A DNA stretch of 64,000 bases from an uncultured SAR86 cluster bacterium (GCA_902595715.1 CACJRI010000004.1:37145-101144), one strand, 5' to 3'; counted from the first letter of the stretch, positions 9,639 through 18,356 are shown. Notes: generated from the sequence alone by a model not told the origin. Numbers and translations: made by a program.

Positions 9639-11081
9639 ATGTCTAAGTATTACATCTCAATAGATCAGGGCACTACGAGTTCGAGGGCAGTATTATACGA
9701 CAGCTCCTTTAACCAAATAACTCAAGAACAACAAGAATTTAAACAACACTATCCCGCAGAAGGATTAGTTGAGCACGACCCTGAAGAGATTTGGACTTCA
9801 GTGCTTAATACAGTGAATTCCTTGATGAGCAAGAAAGGCGTCAAAAGCTCAGATGTTATCTCCATTGGCATAACCAACCAAAGGGAAACGGTAATGCTTT
9901 GGGACAAAGATGGCAAAGTTTTGGATAAAGCCATTGTATGGCAAGATCGCAGAACAACAGAATTTTGTGAAGAACTCAAATCCAAAGACATTGAGTCAGA
10001 AGTAACAAAAAAAACCGGTCTTTTACTCGATCCTTACTTTTCTGCAACCAAAGCTCGTTGGTTATTAAAACAACATAAAATTGATCCAAAGAAATATTTT
10101 TTTGGTACTATTGATACTTTTCTTGTTTGGAAGTTAACAGAAGGAAAAAGCTTCAAAACAGATGTAACTAACGCATCAAGGACATTATTATTAAATATTG
10201 ATTCTGTCGAGTGGGATACAAACTTGATAGACATATTTGAGTTAGGTGGCTTAAATTTACCCGAAGTAACAAAGAACACTGCAGATTTTGGCTCAACTAA
10301 GCTTTTTGGCGGAGAAATAAAAATTTCTGGCATTGCAGGAGACCAACAAGCATCTCTAATAGGACAAGGTTGTTTTGCTAAAGGACAGTTAAAAAGTACC
10401 TACGGCACAGGATGTTTTTTAATGGCAAACACAGGCAAAAAAAGACAGAACTCCTCAAATAAGCTTCTTTCAACTATAGCCTACCAAGTGGACGATTTAT
10501 GCTATGCCTTAGAAGGAAGTATTTTTATGGCTGGAGCTAATTTTCAATGGCTTCGAGACAAAATGAATTTTTTCGAAGACGTCAGCGAATCTGAAGAACT
10601 GGCTAAAAGAGCAGATCCCAACACCAAAGTTTTTCTCATTCCTGCTTTTGTGGGTTTAGGAGCTCCGCATTGGGTTCCTGATGCCAGAGGAGCTATTTTT
10701 GGACTTACAAGAGACTCCGGAAGAGAAGAATTGAGTTTAGCTACCCATGAAGCAGTCGCTTTTCAAACCAAAGAGATCATATCTTCTTTAAAAAACGATG
10801 GCGTAAAAGTGGATAGTGTAAGAATTGATGGTGGTTTAACGAGAAATGCTTTTTTTAATCAGATTTTATCCAGCGTCATTGAATTGGAAGTTTTGTGTTC
10901 AAAAACGGTTGAATCTACTGCTTTAGGGGCCGCTTATCTTGCTGGTATTGGAGCTGGAGAAGTGTCTTTGCAAGATGTTGCCAAGAATTGGTCTCCCAAG
11001 GCAGAGTATAATCCGGATTCTGACTATGATTTAGAACGGTACGATACCTGGAAAGAATTTTTAAACAGATTAATCAGCTAA
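9639..11081 (+). CDS. glpK: Glycerol kinase
   Basis: A FGGY-family kinase of about 480 residues that phosphorylates glycerol to glycerol 3-phosphate. The start MSKYYISIDQGTTSSRAVLY matches the family N-terminus closely, so ATG 9639 is preferred to an in-frame GTG at 9621. TNQRETVMLWDK, YGTGCFLMANTG and GAPHWVPDARGAIFGLTR are conserved core motifs. No Shine-Dalgarno sequence is visible, and a TATAAG hexamer sits only ~20 bp upstream, so the mRNA may be nearly leaderless. It is divergent from nrdA and overlaps convergent argF by 12 bp. With plsB and GDPD it serves glycerolipid metabolism. Confidence 0.95.
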   Translation: MSKYYISIDQGTTSSRAVLYDSSFNQITQEQQEFKQHYPAEGLVEHDPEEIWTSVLNTVNSLMSKKGVKSSDVISIGITNQRETVMLWDKDGKVLDKAIVWQDRRTTEFCEELKSKDIESEVTKKTGLLLDPYFSATKARWLLKQHKIDPKKYFFGTIDTFLVWKLTEGKSFKTDVTNASRTLLLNIDSVEWDTNLIDIFELGGLNLPEVTKNTADFGSTKLFGGEIKISGIAGDQQASLIGQGCFAKGQLKSTYGTGCFLMANTGKKRQNSSNKLLSTIAYQVDDLCYALEGSIFMAGANFQWLRDKMNFFEDVSESEELAKRADPNTKVFLIPAFVGLGAPHWVPDARGAIFGLTRDSGREELSLATHEAVAFQTKEIISSLKNDGVKVDSVRIDGGLTRNAFFNQILSSVIELEVLCSKTVESTALGAAYLAGIGAGEVSLQDVAKNWSPKAEYNPDSDYDLERYDTWKEFLNRLIS

Positions 11082-11966
11082 CAAAAATTCAAGAAGGCTT
11101 TGCTGAGCATGCAATCTATTCTCTGCTTGGTCCCAGACCATACTTTGAGCATGTTCTAGCATTGTAAAGCTTATTTCTTCACCCCTGTGAGCAGGCAAGC
11201 AATGTAAAAAGATTGCATTGTCACCAGCAAGACCCATGTCTTCTTCTTCAACAAAGAAATTTTTAAAGGTTTTTCTTCTCTCTTTTGCAGAGGTTTCATT
11301 ATTCATGGAAGTCCACACATCAGTCGTGACGATTTGGGCTTTTTCAAGAGCTTCATTTTTTGAGGATGCTAACGTTATGAAATCTTTAGCCTTATTTAAC
11401 AATGGCTGATAAGGCTCACAACCTTTAGGACAAAAAATACTAATTTCAAAATCAAAAATAGAGGCAGCTTCAATATAAGAATTGCAAACATTATTTCCAT
11501 CTCCAATCCAGCATACTTTGTTAAGAATTTCTCCTTCATTTTTCTCTTTGAAAGTCATCAAGTCAGCAAGAATTTGACAGGGATGAAATAAATCAGTTAA
11601 ACCGTTAATCACAGGAACAGAGGAGTTTTCTGAAAAAAGCTTCAATTCTTCATGACTGTCGTTTCTAATTACCACGGCATCAACCATGGAAGATAATACT
11701 TTAGAAGTATCTGCAATTGGCTCACCTCTGGACATTTGTAACTCAGATGAACTTAGGAAAATTGTGTTACCCCCCAATTTATTCATAGCTACTTCGAAGG
11801 AAACCCTCGTTCTAGTTGAGGGTTTTTGAAAAATTAAACCGAGAGTTTTTTTATCAAAAACATTTGATGTTTCTGATTTTGATTTTATTTCTATAGCTCT
11901 ATCAATGATATGGCTGAGGTCTTGTCTCGAAAAATTTTCAAAATTTAAGAAATGCTTTGGTCTCAT
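11070..11966 (-). CDS. argF: Ornithine carbamoyltransferase
   Basis: A 298-residue enzyme that makes citrulline from ornithine and carbamoyl phosphate in arginine synthesis. STRTRVSFE near residue 50 is the carbamoyl-phosphate loop, HPCQILADL near 126 completes that site, and FLHCLPAHRGEE near 252 carries the ornithine-binding Cys. WIGDGNNVCNS is typical for OTCase rather than aspartate carbamoyltransferase. Length is slightly short but complete. It is divergent from serA with a 71-bp gap. I looked for an ArgR box there and found only a half-formed GAAT/ATTC pair with the wrong spacing. Confidence 0.94.
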   Translation of the reverse strand: MRPKHFLNFENFSRQDLSHIIDRAIEIKSKSETSNVFDKKTLGLIFQKPSTRTRVSFEVAMNKLGGNTIFLSSSELQMSRGEPIADTSKVLSSMVDAVVIRNDSHEELKLFSENSSVPVINGLTDLFHPCQILADLMTFKEKNEGEILNKVCWIGDGNNVCNSYIEAASIFDFEISIFCPKGCEPYQPLLNKAKDFITLASSKNEALEKAQIVTTDVWTSMNNETSAKERRKTFKNFFVEEEDMGLAGDNAIFLHCLPAHRGEEISFTMLEHAQSMVWDQAENRLHAQQSLLEFLLAD

Positions 11967-12037
11967 TTAATTTAAGTTATAGAATTGCAGATTCAAAAAC
12001 TAATACTAATAGACTTCATTAAATAAATAAAATTCAT

Positions 12038-13219
12038 ATGACGCAAAAAATTAAAACCTTCAATGCTATTGCTGAGAAGGGTCTAAACATCCTTCAGGAA
12101 AAAAATTTTGAGGTATCTGATGGTCTTTCTGATCCTGACGCAATTATTTTGAGAAGCCACAAACTCAAAAAAGAAGACTTTGGAAACAATCTAAAAGCCA
12201 TAGCCAGAGCTGGGGCAGGGGTAAATAACATCCCTGTCGAAGAATGTTCTGAGCTTGGAATTCCTGTATTTAATACTCCAGGAGCGAATGCTAATGCAGT
12301 TAAAGAAATAGTTTTAGCAGCACTTTTAATGTCTTCCAGAGGTCTTTTTCAAGGAGCTAATTTTGTAAATTCAATAGAAGAGTCAAATCAAGAAGAATTA
12401 AAACCTTTAATTGAGTCTGGAAAAAAAAGTTTCAAGGGCAGAGAATTAACTGGCGGGACTTTAGGCGTTGTTGGTATGGGGGCTATAGGCTCTAAAGTTG
12501 CTGATATGGGAGTAATGTTAGGTATGAATGTTATTGGCTATGATCCAGCTATAACTGTTGAAGCTGCTTGGAAATTGCCTAATAAAGTTGAACGAAAAGA
12601 GAGTATTGAAGATGTTTTCAAAGAATCTGACTACATCTCTCTCCATGTGCCAGCAAATGATAAAACTAAGGGTCTTATAAATTCTGATTTACTAAAAAAT
12701 GCCAAAAAGGACTTAAGACTTATAAATTTTGCGAGAGATGAAATAGTTGTCTCAAAAGACATCATTGATAGCTTAGACAAAAACATCCTTAGCAAATACA
12801 TCACAGATTTTGCTGATTTAGACTTAATCTCTAGAGCCAAAATAGCTAACGATGTCATTATTTTGCCTCACATTGGAGCAAGCACAAGCCAAGCAGAAGA
12901 AAATTGTTCTGTCATGGCCGCTGAACAGCTCGATGATTTTTTAAATAATGGAAACATTAAAAATTCAGTGAATTTTCCTGAGTTAATTGAACCCAGACCT
13001 TCAGAATTTAGGATTACTCTTTCAAATAAGAACCATCCAGGAATGATAGGTAAAATTACTACTGTACTTGCCGATAATAAATTGAACATCATAGATATGG
13101 TAAATAAAAGTAGAGGCGATATTGCCTACAATGTAATTGATCTGGAAACCAAACCGCCGGAAAAGGTTCTGGATGAGTTGTCTGCTTTAGATGATGTTAT
13201 TTCTGTAAGGGAGGTATAA
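12038..13219 (+). CDS. serA: D-3-phosphoglycerate dehydrogenase with ACT domain
   Basis: A 393-residue NAD-dependent dehydrogenase for the first step of serine synthesis. Residues ~1-90 are the substrate domain (ARAGAGVNNIPVEEC), with the Rossmann motif GVVGMGAIGSKVAD near 146 and the catalytic His in ILPHIGAST near 285. A C-terminal ACT domain from about 320 (FRITLSNKNHPGMIGKIT) probably binds serine for feedback inhibition. This is the short form without the extra intervening domain of long SerA proteins. No ribosome-binding site is visible before the ATG. The next SDR gene begins 2 bp after the stop, its GGGAGGT site lying inside serA. Confidence 0.9.
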   Translation: MTQKIKTFNAIAEKGLNILQEKNFEVSDGLSDPDAIILRSHKLKKEDFGNNLKAIARAGAGVNNIPVEECSELGIPVFNTPGANANAVKEIVLAALLMSSRGLFQGANFVNSIEESNQEELKPLIESGKKSFKGRELTGGTLGVVGMGAIGSKVADMGVMLGMNVIGYDPAITVEAAWKLPNKVERKESIEDVFKESDYISLHVPANDKTKGLINSDLLKNAKKDLRLINFARDEIVVSKDIIDSLDKNILSKYITDFADLDLISRAKIANDVIILPHIGASTSQAEENCSVMAAEQLDDFLNNGNIKNSVNFPELIEPRPSEFRITLSNKNHPGMIGKITTVLADNKLNIIDMVNKSRGDIAYNVIDLETKPPEKVLDELSALDDVISVREV

Positions 13220-13221
13220 AA

Positions 13222-13983
13222 ATGACTAAACCAGTTGCAATTGTTACAGGTGGAAGTAGAGGTGTTGGCGCCGAGGTTTCAAAACTCCTTGCAAGCAAGG
13301 GTTGGAACATAGCAATAACTTGTTCAAGTTCAATAGAAGCAGCAAATGAGGTAAGTAAGGAGTGTGAAACATTAGGAGCAGAGACCATTGTTTTAAAAGC
13401 AGATGTTTCACAGCCCGAATCTTGCGCCCAAACAGTGAACGAAACTTTAAAAAAATGGGGAAAACTGGATGCTTTGATTAATAATGCCGGCACCACTAAA
13501 TTCAATGCACATGATAATTTAGACGGTCTCTCCAAAGATGATTTTCTTGGATTGTATGCAACAAATACCGTGGGTCCCTATATGATGATTAAAGAAGCAA
13601 GAGAAAGCCTCCTTAAGTCAGATAATCCATCAGTTGTGAATGTTGCCTCCATAGCTGGAGTTTTAGGAATAGGTAGTTCCGTAGCATATGCTGCATCTAA
13701 AGGAGCTTTAATAAATATGACCAAGTCTCTTGCCAGAGCTTTGGGACCAATTAGAATTAACGCAATCTGTCCTGGATTTATTCAAGGAGATTGGCTGAAA
13801 AACGGCTTGGGTGAGGAAACTTATGAGTTTGTAAAAAAATCTACTGAAGACAGTGTTCCATTAAACCTAACTTGTACTGCAGAGCAGGTTGCAGAAACAA
13901 TCTGTTATTTCATAGAATCAGGATCAACAATAACAGGAGAAACTTTATTGCTTGATGGTGGAATGCATTTAGGCAATTATTAA
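13222..13983 (+). CDS. SDR-family oxidoreductase (FabG-like)
   Basis: A 253-residue classical short-chain dehydrogenase. It has TGGSRGVGAE near residue 10 (cofactor), NNAGTTK near 90, a catalytic Ser in NVASIAGVLG near 144, and SVAYAASKGAL with the catalytic Tyr and Lys. LLLDGGMHL near the end is typical. The closest functional label is 3-oxoacyl-ACP reductase-like, but the substrate cannot be read from sequence. GGGAGGT, about 6 bp before ATG, lies within the last codons of serA, so the two are translationally linked. It is convergent with the Old Yellow Enzyme gene, with 3 bp between them. Confidence 0.82.
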   Translation: MTKPVAIVTGGSRGVGAEVSKLLASKGWNIAITCSSSIEAANEVSKECETLGAETIVLKADVSQPESCAQTVNETLKKWGKLDALINNAGTTKFNAHDNLDGLSKDDFLGLYATNTVGPYMMIKEARESLLKSDNPSVVNVASIAGVLGIGSSVAYAASKGALINMTKSLARALGPIRINAICPGFIQGDWLKNGLGEETYEFVKKSTEDSVPLNLTCTAEQVAETICYFIESGSTITGETLLLDGGMHLGNY

Positions 13984-13986
13984 GCC

Positions 13987-15078
13987 CTAAAAATATTTTT
14001 CCACATATTCCTTTGTAAAACCTACAATCTCGTCTTCTCGGCCCTCTTTAACCTTCAAAACCCATTCAGGATCAGATAAGAGAGCTCTACCTACAGCAAC
14101 CATATCGAATTCTTCTCTTTCGAACATCTCTACTAGAGTTTTAATGGATGAAGTATTCGCTTTATCATTGCCGATATACAGACCTATAAAATCTGAATCA
14201 AGCCCCACACTTCCCACCGTAATAGTGGGCTTGTTGGTTATTTTTCTAGTCCAGCCAGCAAGATTCAAATCAGACCCTTCAAATTCTGGCTCCCAGTATC
14301 TTCTTGTACTAGCATGAAAGACATCAACTCCAGAATCAGATATAGGCCCTAAAAAAGTTTCAAGGTCTTCAGGAGTTGGAGCAAGTCTTGCATCGTAATC
14401 TTGTTGTTTCCACTGAGAAAATCTCAGCATTATCGGAAAATCATTTCCAATAAGTTTTCTAGCACGTGAAACTATCTCACAGACAAACTTTGTTCTTAAG
14501 TCTTCTTCTTTGCCGTATTTATCTTTTCTTACATTAGTATCTCTCCAGAAAAATTGATCGATCATATATCCATGAGCTCCGTGAAGCTCTACACCATCAA
14601 AACCCAACATTTTTATAGTTTCAATATCTTTTACATAGTTCTGAATGAGGTCTTCAACATCGTTATCTGTCATTTCATAAGCTACTTTTTTATCTTTTCT
14701 GACTAAACCTGAGGGCGTATAACCAGGTACCTCAGGATTTGGAGGTTGACCGGGTTTTCTTATTCCTCCCACATGCCATAGTTGACAAAATATCGTGGAA
14801 CCTTCTTTTTGAACTGCAGAAATTAAATTCTTCCAGCCTTCATGAGAATCTTGTCGTAAATTAGGAACATTAGGATAGCCACTCGATGCAGGATGACTTA
14901 CCTCAACGCCTTCAGTAATGATCATCCCAACCTCTGCAGCTGCTCTGCGTTTGTAATATTCTAAATTCTGATCTGTTGGAATACCATTTGGAGACATGCT
15001 CCTAGTCATAGGCGCCATTGCTATTCTATTGGGTACAACTAAGTTATTGATTTTTATTGGTTTAAATAAAGTTTCCAT
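13987..15078 (-). CDS. Old Yellow Enzyme family NADH:flavin oxidoreductase
   Basis: A 363-residue FMN-dependent ene-reductase with an alpha/beta barrel. NRIAMAPMTRS near residue 17 and QLWHVGGIRKPG near 100 are core motifs. ELHGAHGYMIDQFFW near 167 holds the His pair that binds substrate, and VAVGRALLSDPEW near the C-terminus binds phosphate of FMN. No Fe-S cluster cysteines of the dienoyl-CoA reductase type follow, so it is a single-domain OYE. AGAGGT lies before the ATG. It probably reduces alpha,beta-unsaturated carbonyls; the natural substrate is unknown. Confidence 0.9.
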   Translation of the reverse strand: METLFKPIKINNLVVPNRIAMAPMTRSMSPNGIPTDQNLEYYKRRAAAEVGMIITEGVEVSHPASSGYPNVPNLRQDSHEGWKNLISAVQKEGSTIFCQLWHVGGIRKPGQPPNPEVPGYTPSGLVRKDKKVAYEMTDNDVEDLIQNYVKDIETIKMLGFDGVELHGAHGYMIDQFFWRDTNVRKDKYGKEEDLRTKFVCEIVSRARKLIGNDFPIMLRFSQWKQQDYDARLAPTPEDLETFLGPISDSGVDVFHASTRRYWEPEFEGSDLNLAGWTRKITNKPTITVGSVGLDSDFIGLYIGNDKANTSSIKTLVEMFEREEFDMVAVGRALLSDPEWVLKVKEGREDEIVGFTKEYVEKYF

Positions 15079-15406
15079 TTTTACCTCTATTTTTATTCAA
15101 AATTAATAAGATCTTATTGGAATAAGAATTTTTTTTATAGTAACTTTTATATGAGTTACACACAAAAGTTTATTTATTTTTTTTAAATTCAAGTTAGGTC
15201 TGTCTTTTACTGCTTTATCATGGTGCAATCTTAATAACTTCATAAGCTATTGATTTTATTGAATATTTTTTAAGTGGTTAAAAATTAACCAATTTAACTA
15301 AAACACTTCTGTTTAAAGGATCTAATCAATCTTCCTTATTTTATCCAAAGAGTTATCCACAATTTCTGTGGATAAAAAAAAATAAAAATTTGTTAATATT
15401 TCTCTC
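15079..15406. other. A+T-rich intergenic region holding a DnaA-box cluster
   Basis: This 328-bp gap is between divergent OYE and ung and has no open frame of note. It is very A+T rich and carries long T and A runs. Besides the DnaA-box cluster at its right end, it has AGATCT near 15109 and GGATCT near 15319, which contain GATC. A divergent promoter region is certain in principle, but no strong -35/-10 pair stands out. The content fits either a plain divergent promoter region or a small replication origin. Confidence 0.5.
15341..15375. promoter_or_regulatory. Cluster of three DnaA-box sequences
   Basis: TTATCCACA (15353-15361) is a perfect consensus DnaA box. TGTGGATAA (15367-15375) is the same 9-mer inverted, and TTATCCAAA (15341-15349) has one mismatch. 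The inverted pair forms a 9-bp stem with a 5-nt loop, but it is followed on the plus strand by A residues, not T, so it is not a normal intrinsic terminator for the plus strand. The cluster adjoins A+T-rich DNA and a point where gene direction changes from mainly minus to mainly plus. It could be part of an origin or a DnaA-controlled promoter for ung. Confidence 0.6.
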
Positions 15407-16075
15407 GTGGAGGGCTCATTAGAATCTTGGAAAGAAGTTGCTGTTGAATATGGTTTAAAAGATATTTTAAAACCTATAAGAAAAAAAATATCTGAAGCTT
15501 CTTCAAAGAAAAAGAAAATTTACCCAAGCGGCAAAGATATTTTTAGGGCATTCGAACTAACACCTTTTAAAAAAGTAAATATTATAATTCTCGGGCAAGA
15601 TCCCTATCATGGCCCAAATCAGGCAAATGGCTTAGCTTTTTCAGTTAATTCCGAGGTTAGGTTTCCTCCATCTTTATTGAATATTTTTAAAGAATATTCC
15701 ACAGATTTAAATTTACCTATTCCCTCAGATGGAAATTTATCGGCTTGGGCAGAACGAGGGGTTCTGCTACTAAATTCTATCTTAACTGTAGAATCCGGAT
15801 CTCCAGGATCGCATAAGAATTTTGGATGGGAAGAATTTACCAATCAGATTATCAAAGCTTTAAGTGATAAAAAATCAAATCTAGTTTTCATCTTGTGGGG
15901 GGCATATGCTCAATCAAAGAAAATTCTTATTGATCCTTCAAAGCATTTAATCATTGAATCTCCTCACCCATCACCATTATCGGCTCACAGAGGATTTTTT
16001 GGATCAAAACCTTTTTCTAAGACTAATGACTATCTTAGGAAATACAAAAATGAAGAGATCGACTGGAGAATATAA
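15407..16075 (+). CDS. ung: Uracil-DNA glycosylase
   Basis: A 222-residue family 1 uracil-DNA glycosylase, which removes uracil from DNA for base-excision repair. The water-activating motif ILGQDPYHGPNQANGLAFSV is near residue 60, and the DNA-intercalating loop HPSPLSAHRGFFG near 186 supplies the catalytic His and Leu. LLNSILTVE is also conserved. The start codon is GTG with no visible ribosome-binding site. A TTAATATT hexamer region just 8-15 bp upstream suggests a very short or absent leader. It is convergent with ygfZ, 3 bp away. Confidence 0.95.
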   Translation: MEGSLESWKEVAVEYGLKDILKPIRKKISEASSKKKKIYPSGKDIFRAFELTPFKKVNIIILGQDPYHGPNQANGLAFSVNSEVRFPPSLLNIFKEYSTDLNLPIPSDGNLSAWAERGVLLLNSILTVESGSPGSHKNFGWEEFTNQIIKALSDKKSNLVFILWGAYAQSKKILIDPSKHLIIESPHPSPLSAHRGFFGSKPFSKTNDYLRKYKNEEIDWRI

Positions 16076-16078
16076 AGA

Positions 16079-16750
16079 TTACAGAATGTTTAAAATTTGT
16101 CCGCCTAGATAAACAGACTCAGTTTGATCATCTTTGTTTTTAAAAAAAATAAAGCCGTATTTACCTTCTTTAGATAAGATTTCTCCAACTTTCTTTCCTT
16201 CTTTGTTATAAATCGAAGATTCCTTGATCTCATCTTTTAAATTATCTGCAATTTTGAGAGCAAATTTCAATTTCCCTCTATATTCCATTCTTGCAATTAC
16301 CTCTTGACCATTAAAGCAGCCTTTTGAAAAATCAATCAGTTCGTTATTTTGATAATTAAGTTCGTGGGGAGTAAATTTTGAGGAAGTCTGTTTGTTAACT
16401 TCCACTATTCCTTTATTAATTAGAAATTTCATCCATTCTGCTGAATCTAGATCTTTTTTAAAGTCATCTTGTGCATCATTTTTTAATTCCGCATCGAAGA
16501 AAGGGATATATTTGTTCATATGTTCTTCAAAAGACGCGATTAACTCTTCAAGGATGGCTATCTTAAATCCATTTTCTATCTTTTTAATCCAAAAAGTTGC
16601 CATGACTCTGCCTTTGTTGTTGCAAATGCAGGCAGGTTTAAAATCTTCATTAAAAATCTTTTCTATATCTATTGTAATTTGTCCTTGTAGGAATTCTGAA
16701 GCTTGAGATCCTTGAACAATGAGAGAAGTATGTTTTTCTGAAAAATTCAT
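16079..16750 (-). CDS. ygfZ: YgfZ-like folate-binding Fe-S protein factor
   Basis: A 223-residue member of the YgfZ/GcvT-like family, which uses tetrahydrofolate and helps maintain Fe-S enzymes and tRNA modification. The signature KGCFNGQEVIARMEYRGKLK at about residues 143-162 contains the invariant Cys of the K-G-C-[FY]-x-G-Q-E motif. The N-terminus (LIVQGSQASEFLQGQITIDI) is also typical. It is much shorter than E. coli YgfZ (326), so the C-terminal part is compact. It is divergent from sdhE, the same arrangement as ygfZ/ygfY in enterobacteria, which strengthens both calls. Confidence 0.88.
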   Translation of the reverse strand: MNFSEKHTSLIVQGSQASEFLQGQITIDIEKIFNEDFKPACICNNKGRVMATFWIKKIENGFKIAILEELIASFEEHMNKYIPFFDAELKNDAQDDFKKDLDSAEWMKFLINKGIVEVNKQTSSKFTPHELNYQNNELIDFSKGCFNGQEVIARMEYRGKLKFALKIADNLKDEIKESSIYNKEGKKVGEILSKEGKYGFIFFKNKDDQTESVYLGGQILNIL

Positions 16751-16786
16751 TCTTTTTTGTAATTTCTAGATTATATAATTCTTTCT

Positions 16787-17035
16787 GTGAGTGACCTATT
16801 AAATAAAGCTAAATTTAAGGCAAGAAGAGGCTTAAATGAACTAGATAAAATCTTTGTACCCTTTGTAGAAAAAAGGTTCTTATCCTTAAGTAATGCTCAG
16901 ATTGATCAACTATTTGAACTATTTGAAATTGATGATGTTTCCCTAGCAGATATGATTATTTACAAAAAAATGGATTATCCAATTGAACTCAAAGAAATAT
17001 TTGAAGAAATATTTGAATTTTATAGTGAAATTTAG
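16787..17035 (+). CDS. sdhE: Succinate dehydrogenase assembly factor SdhE
   Basis: An 82-residue protein of the SdhE/YgfY family, needed for covalent attachment of FAD to succinate dehydrogenase SdhA. The KARRGLNELDKIF segment (residues ~11-23) carries the family RGxxE motif. The rest is the predicted small helical bundle (FEIDDVSLADMIIY). The start is GTG, separated by 36 bp from the divergent ygfZ. Length is normal (about 80-95). It precedes rpoE, and the sigma-E promoter lies immediately after its stop. Confidence 0.88.
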   Translation: MSDLLNKAKFKARRGLNELDKIFVPFVEKRFLSLSNAQIDQLFELFEIDDVSLADMIIYKKMDYPIELKEIFEEIFEFYSEI

Positions 17036-17037
17036 CT

Positions 17038-17064
17038 GAACTTGTGGACAATACGCATGTCTAT
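17038..17064 (+). promoter_or_regulatory. Sigma-E-type promoter before rpoE
   Basis: GAACTT (17038-17043), a 15-bp spacer and GTCTAT (17059-17064) match the sigma-E consensus GGAACTT-N15/16-GTCTAA almost completely. The site sits between the sdhE stop and rpoE, so it predicts positive autoregulation of the rpoE-rseA operon. Transcription would begin about 7 bp after the -10, only some 5 nt before the rpoE ATG, so the message may be nearly leaderless. Confidence 0.75.
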
Positions 17065-17076
17065 AAGGATTAGGAC

Positions 17077-17652
17077 ATGGAAAACGATATAAACATTATT
17101 AATCTTGTTAAAAAAGGGGATGTGAGAGCCTTCGATATCCTCGTGGTTAAATACCAAGATAGACTTGTTTATTCTGTTTTTAAGTTTTGCAAGGACTTTG
17201 AATTATCTCAAGATATTGCTCAAGAAGCTTTTGTCAAAGCTTTCAGAAATATTGATAAATTTAGAGGGGAAAGTTCGTTCTATACTTGGATTTACAGAAT
17301 TGCTATCAATACAGCAAAAAACTACTTTTCGAATAAATCCAGAGGAGCTGAAACTTACAATGAAGACGTTCTTGATGGCGCTTTATCTGATTTGTCTTTA
17401 AATTCGGATAATCCTGAAACACTTTTAGCAGCGGAAGAAATGAAAGATGCTGTAAATCAGGCTTTTCAGAATTTACCAGACGAAATAAGATCAACTTTAT
17501 CTCTCAGAGAGTATGATGGGTTGAGTTATGAAGAAATAGCTAAAGTCCAAAACTGTCCAATTGGTACGGTGAGATCAAGAATTTTTAAAGGAAGAGAGCT
17601 TATTAACGAAACTTTTTCTAAATTAGGACTGTCTAAAACCTGGAGCAATTAG
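17077..17652 (+). CDS. rpoE: RNA polymerase sigma-E factor (ECF)
   Basis: A 191-residue extracytoplasmic-function sigma factor (RpoE/AlgU). Region 2 spans about residues 10-85 (FKFCKDFELSQDIAQEAFVKAFRNIDKF, with the -10-binding helix FYTWIYRIAINTAKN). Region 4 spans about 125-185, with the helix-turn-helix DGLSYEEIAKVQNCPIGTVR. It directs the envelope-stress response. RseA follows after 1 bp and MucD/DegP after that, the standard order. The promoter just upstream matches the sigma-E consensus, so it probably activates its own operon. Confidence 0.96.
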   Translation: MENDINIINLVKKGDVRAFDILVVKYQDRLVYSVFKFCKDFELSQDIAQEAFVKAFRNIDKFRGESSFYTWIYRIAINTAKNYFSNKSRGAETYNEDVLDGALSDLSLNSDNPETLLAAEEMKDAVNQAFQNLPDEIRSTLSLREYDGLSYEEIAKVQNCPIGTVRSRIFKGRELINETFSKLGLSKTWSN

Positions 17653-17653
17653 C

Positions 17654-18343
17654 ATGGAATCAAGCGTAGATCAAAGATTATCTTTACTTTTGGATGGTGA
17701 AGCTTCCGAATTCGAAACACGCAGACTCGTTGAGGATATTTCCAAAAACCCTCATATTAAGAAGCGCTGGCTGGAGATGAATAAACAAAAATCAGCGCTT
17801 CGAAGAGAACTTTTAATGCCAAATCTGGACCTTTCTTCCAAAATCTTAAACGAACTTCAAAAATCTAAAAAAACAAATAACCAAAAACATCACGAAAGCC
17901 ATTTTAGTTGGGGAAAAATTCCCTATATGAGGACCTGTTCTTATCTTTTTGGCCTCTGTTTTACTCTCACCTTTATATTTTTCGAATTTTCCTCCCAACC
18001 CAATCAATCTTTCCTCCAAGTCTCAGCTCCAAAAACACTAGTCTCTACAATAAATCCGGTTATCCTTGGCGATTACGGTAGAAATTTTGATGGTAATCTT
18101 CGTAGTTATAGATTCATCTCCAATAATCAAGTAGAGGCTAACTATGGACTCAAAGGTTCAAATGCGAATCTTAAACTAAAATTTTTCTTCGAAGATGGCT
18201 CCAACACTGTGAAACTGTCTTCCATTTCCAATGGCGTTACTATAAATGCAAAGAAAGGTGACAAATCAATGATTATAAATTTATCCAGTGATAAATTATC
18301 TAACCAAAAATTGATAAGTATTTCTAATTTGATTTTAGAATAA
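17654..18343 (+). CDS. rseA: Anti-sigma-E factor RseA (MucA-like)
   Basis: A 229-residue anti-sigma factor. Residues 1-60 (QRLSLLLDGEASEFETRRLV and WLEMNKQKSALRREL) are the RseA N-terminal sigma-binding domain. A single membrane segment lies at about 97-112 (CSYLFGLCFTLTFIFF). The periplasmic remainder (~115 residues) has little family conservation, as is usual. It would hold RpoE at the membrane until regulated proteolysis. No separate rseB/mucB gene follows; mucD comes next directly, so the sensing pathway appears simplified compared with Pseudomonas. Confidence 0.88.
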   Translation: MESSVDQRLSLLLDGEASEFETRRLVEDISKNPHIKKRWLEMNKQKSALRRELLMPNLDLSSKILNELQKSKKTNNQKHHESHFSWGKIPYMRTCSYLFGLCFTLTFIFFEFSSQPNQSFLQVSAPKTLVSTINPVILGDYGRNFDGNLRSYRFISNNQVEANYGLKGSNANLKLKFFFEDGSNTVKLSSISNGVTINAKKGDKSMIINLSSDKLSNQKLISISNLILE

Positions 18344-18356
18344 TAAAAATCTTACT

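Noticed and set aside
11967-12037. Possible ArgR box between argF and serA
   Set aside because: Only GAAT and ATTC half-sites with a 5-bp spacer were found; the usual ARG box has a 4-bp A/T-rich spacer.
15353-15375. Inverted TTATCCACA pair as a transcription terminator
   Set aside because: The plus strand continues with A residues, and the T run on the minus strand precedes rather than follows the stem, so DnaA boxes explain it better.
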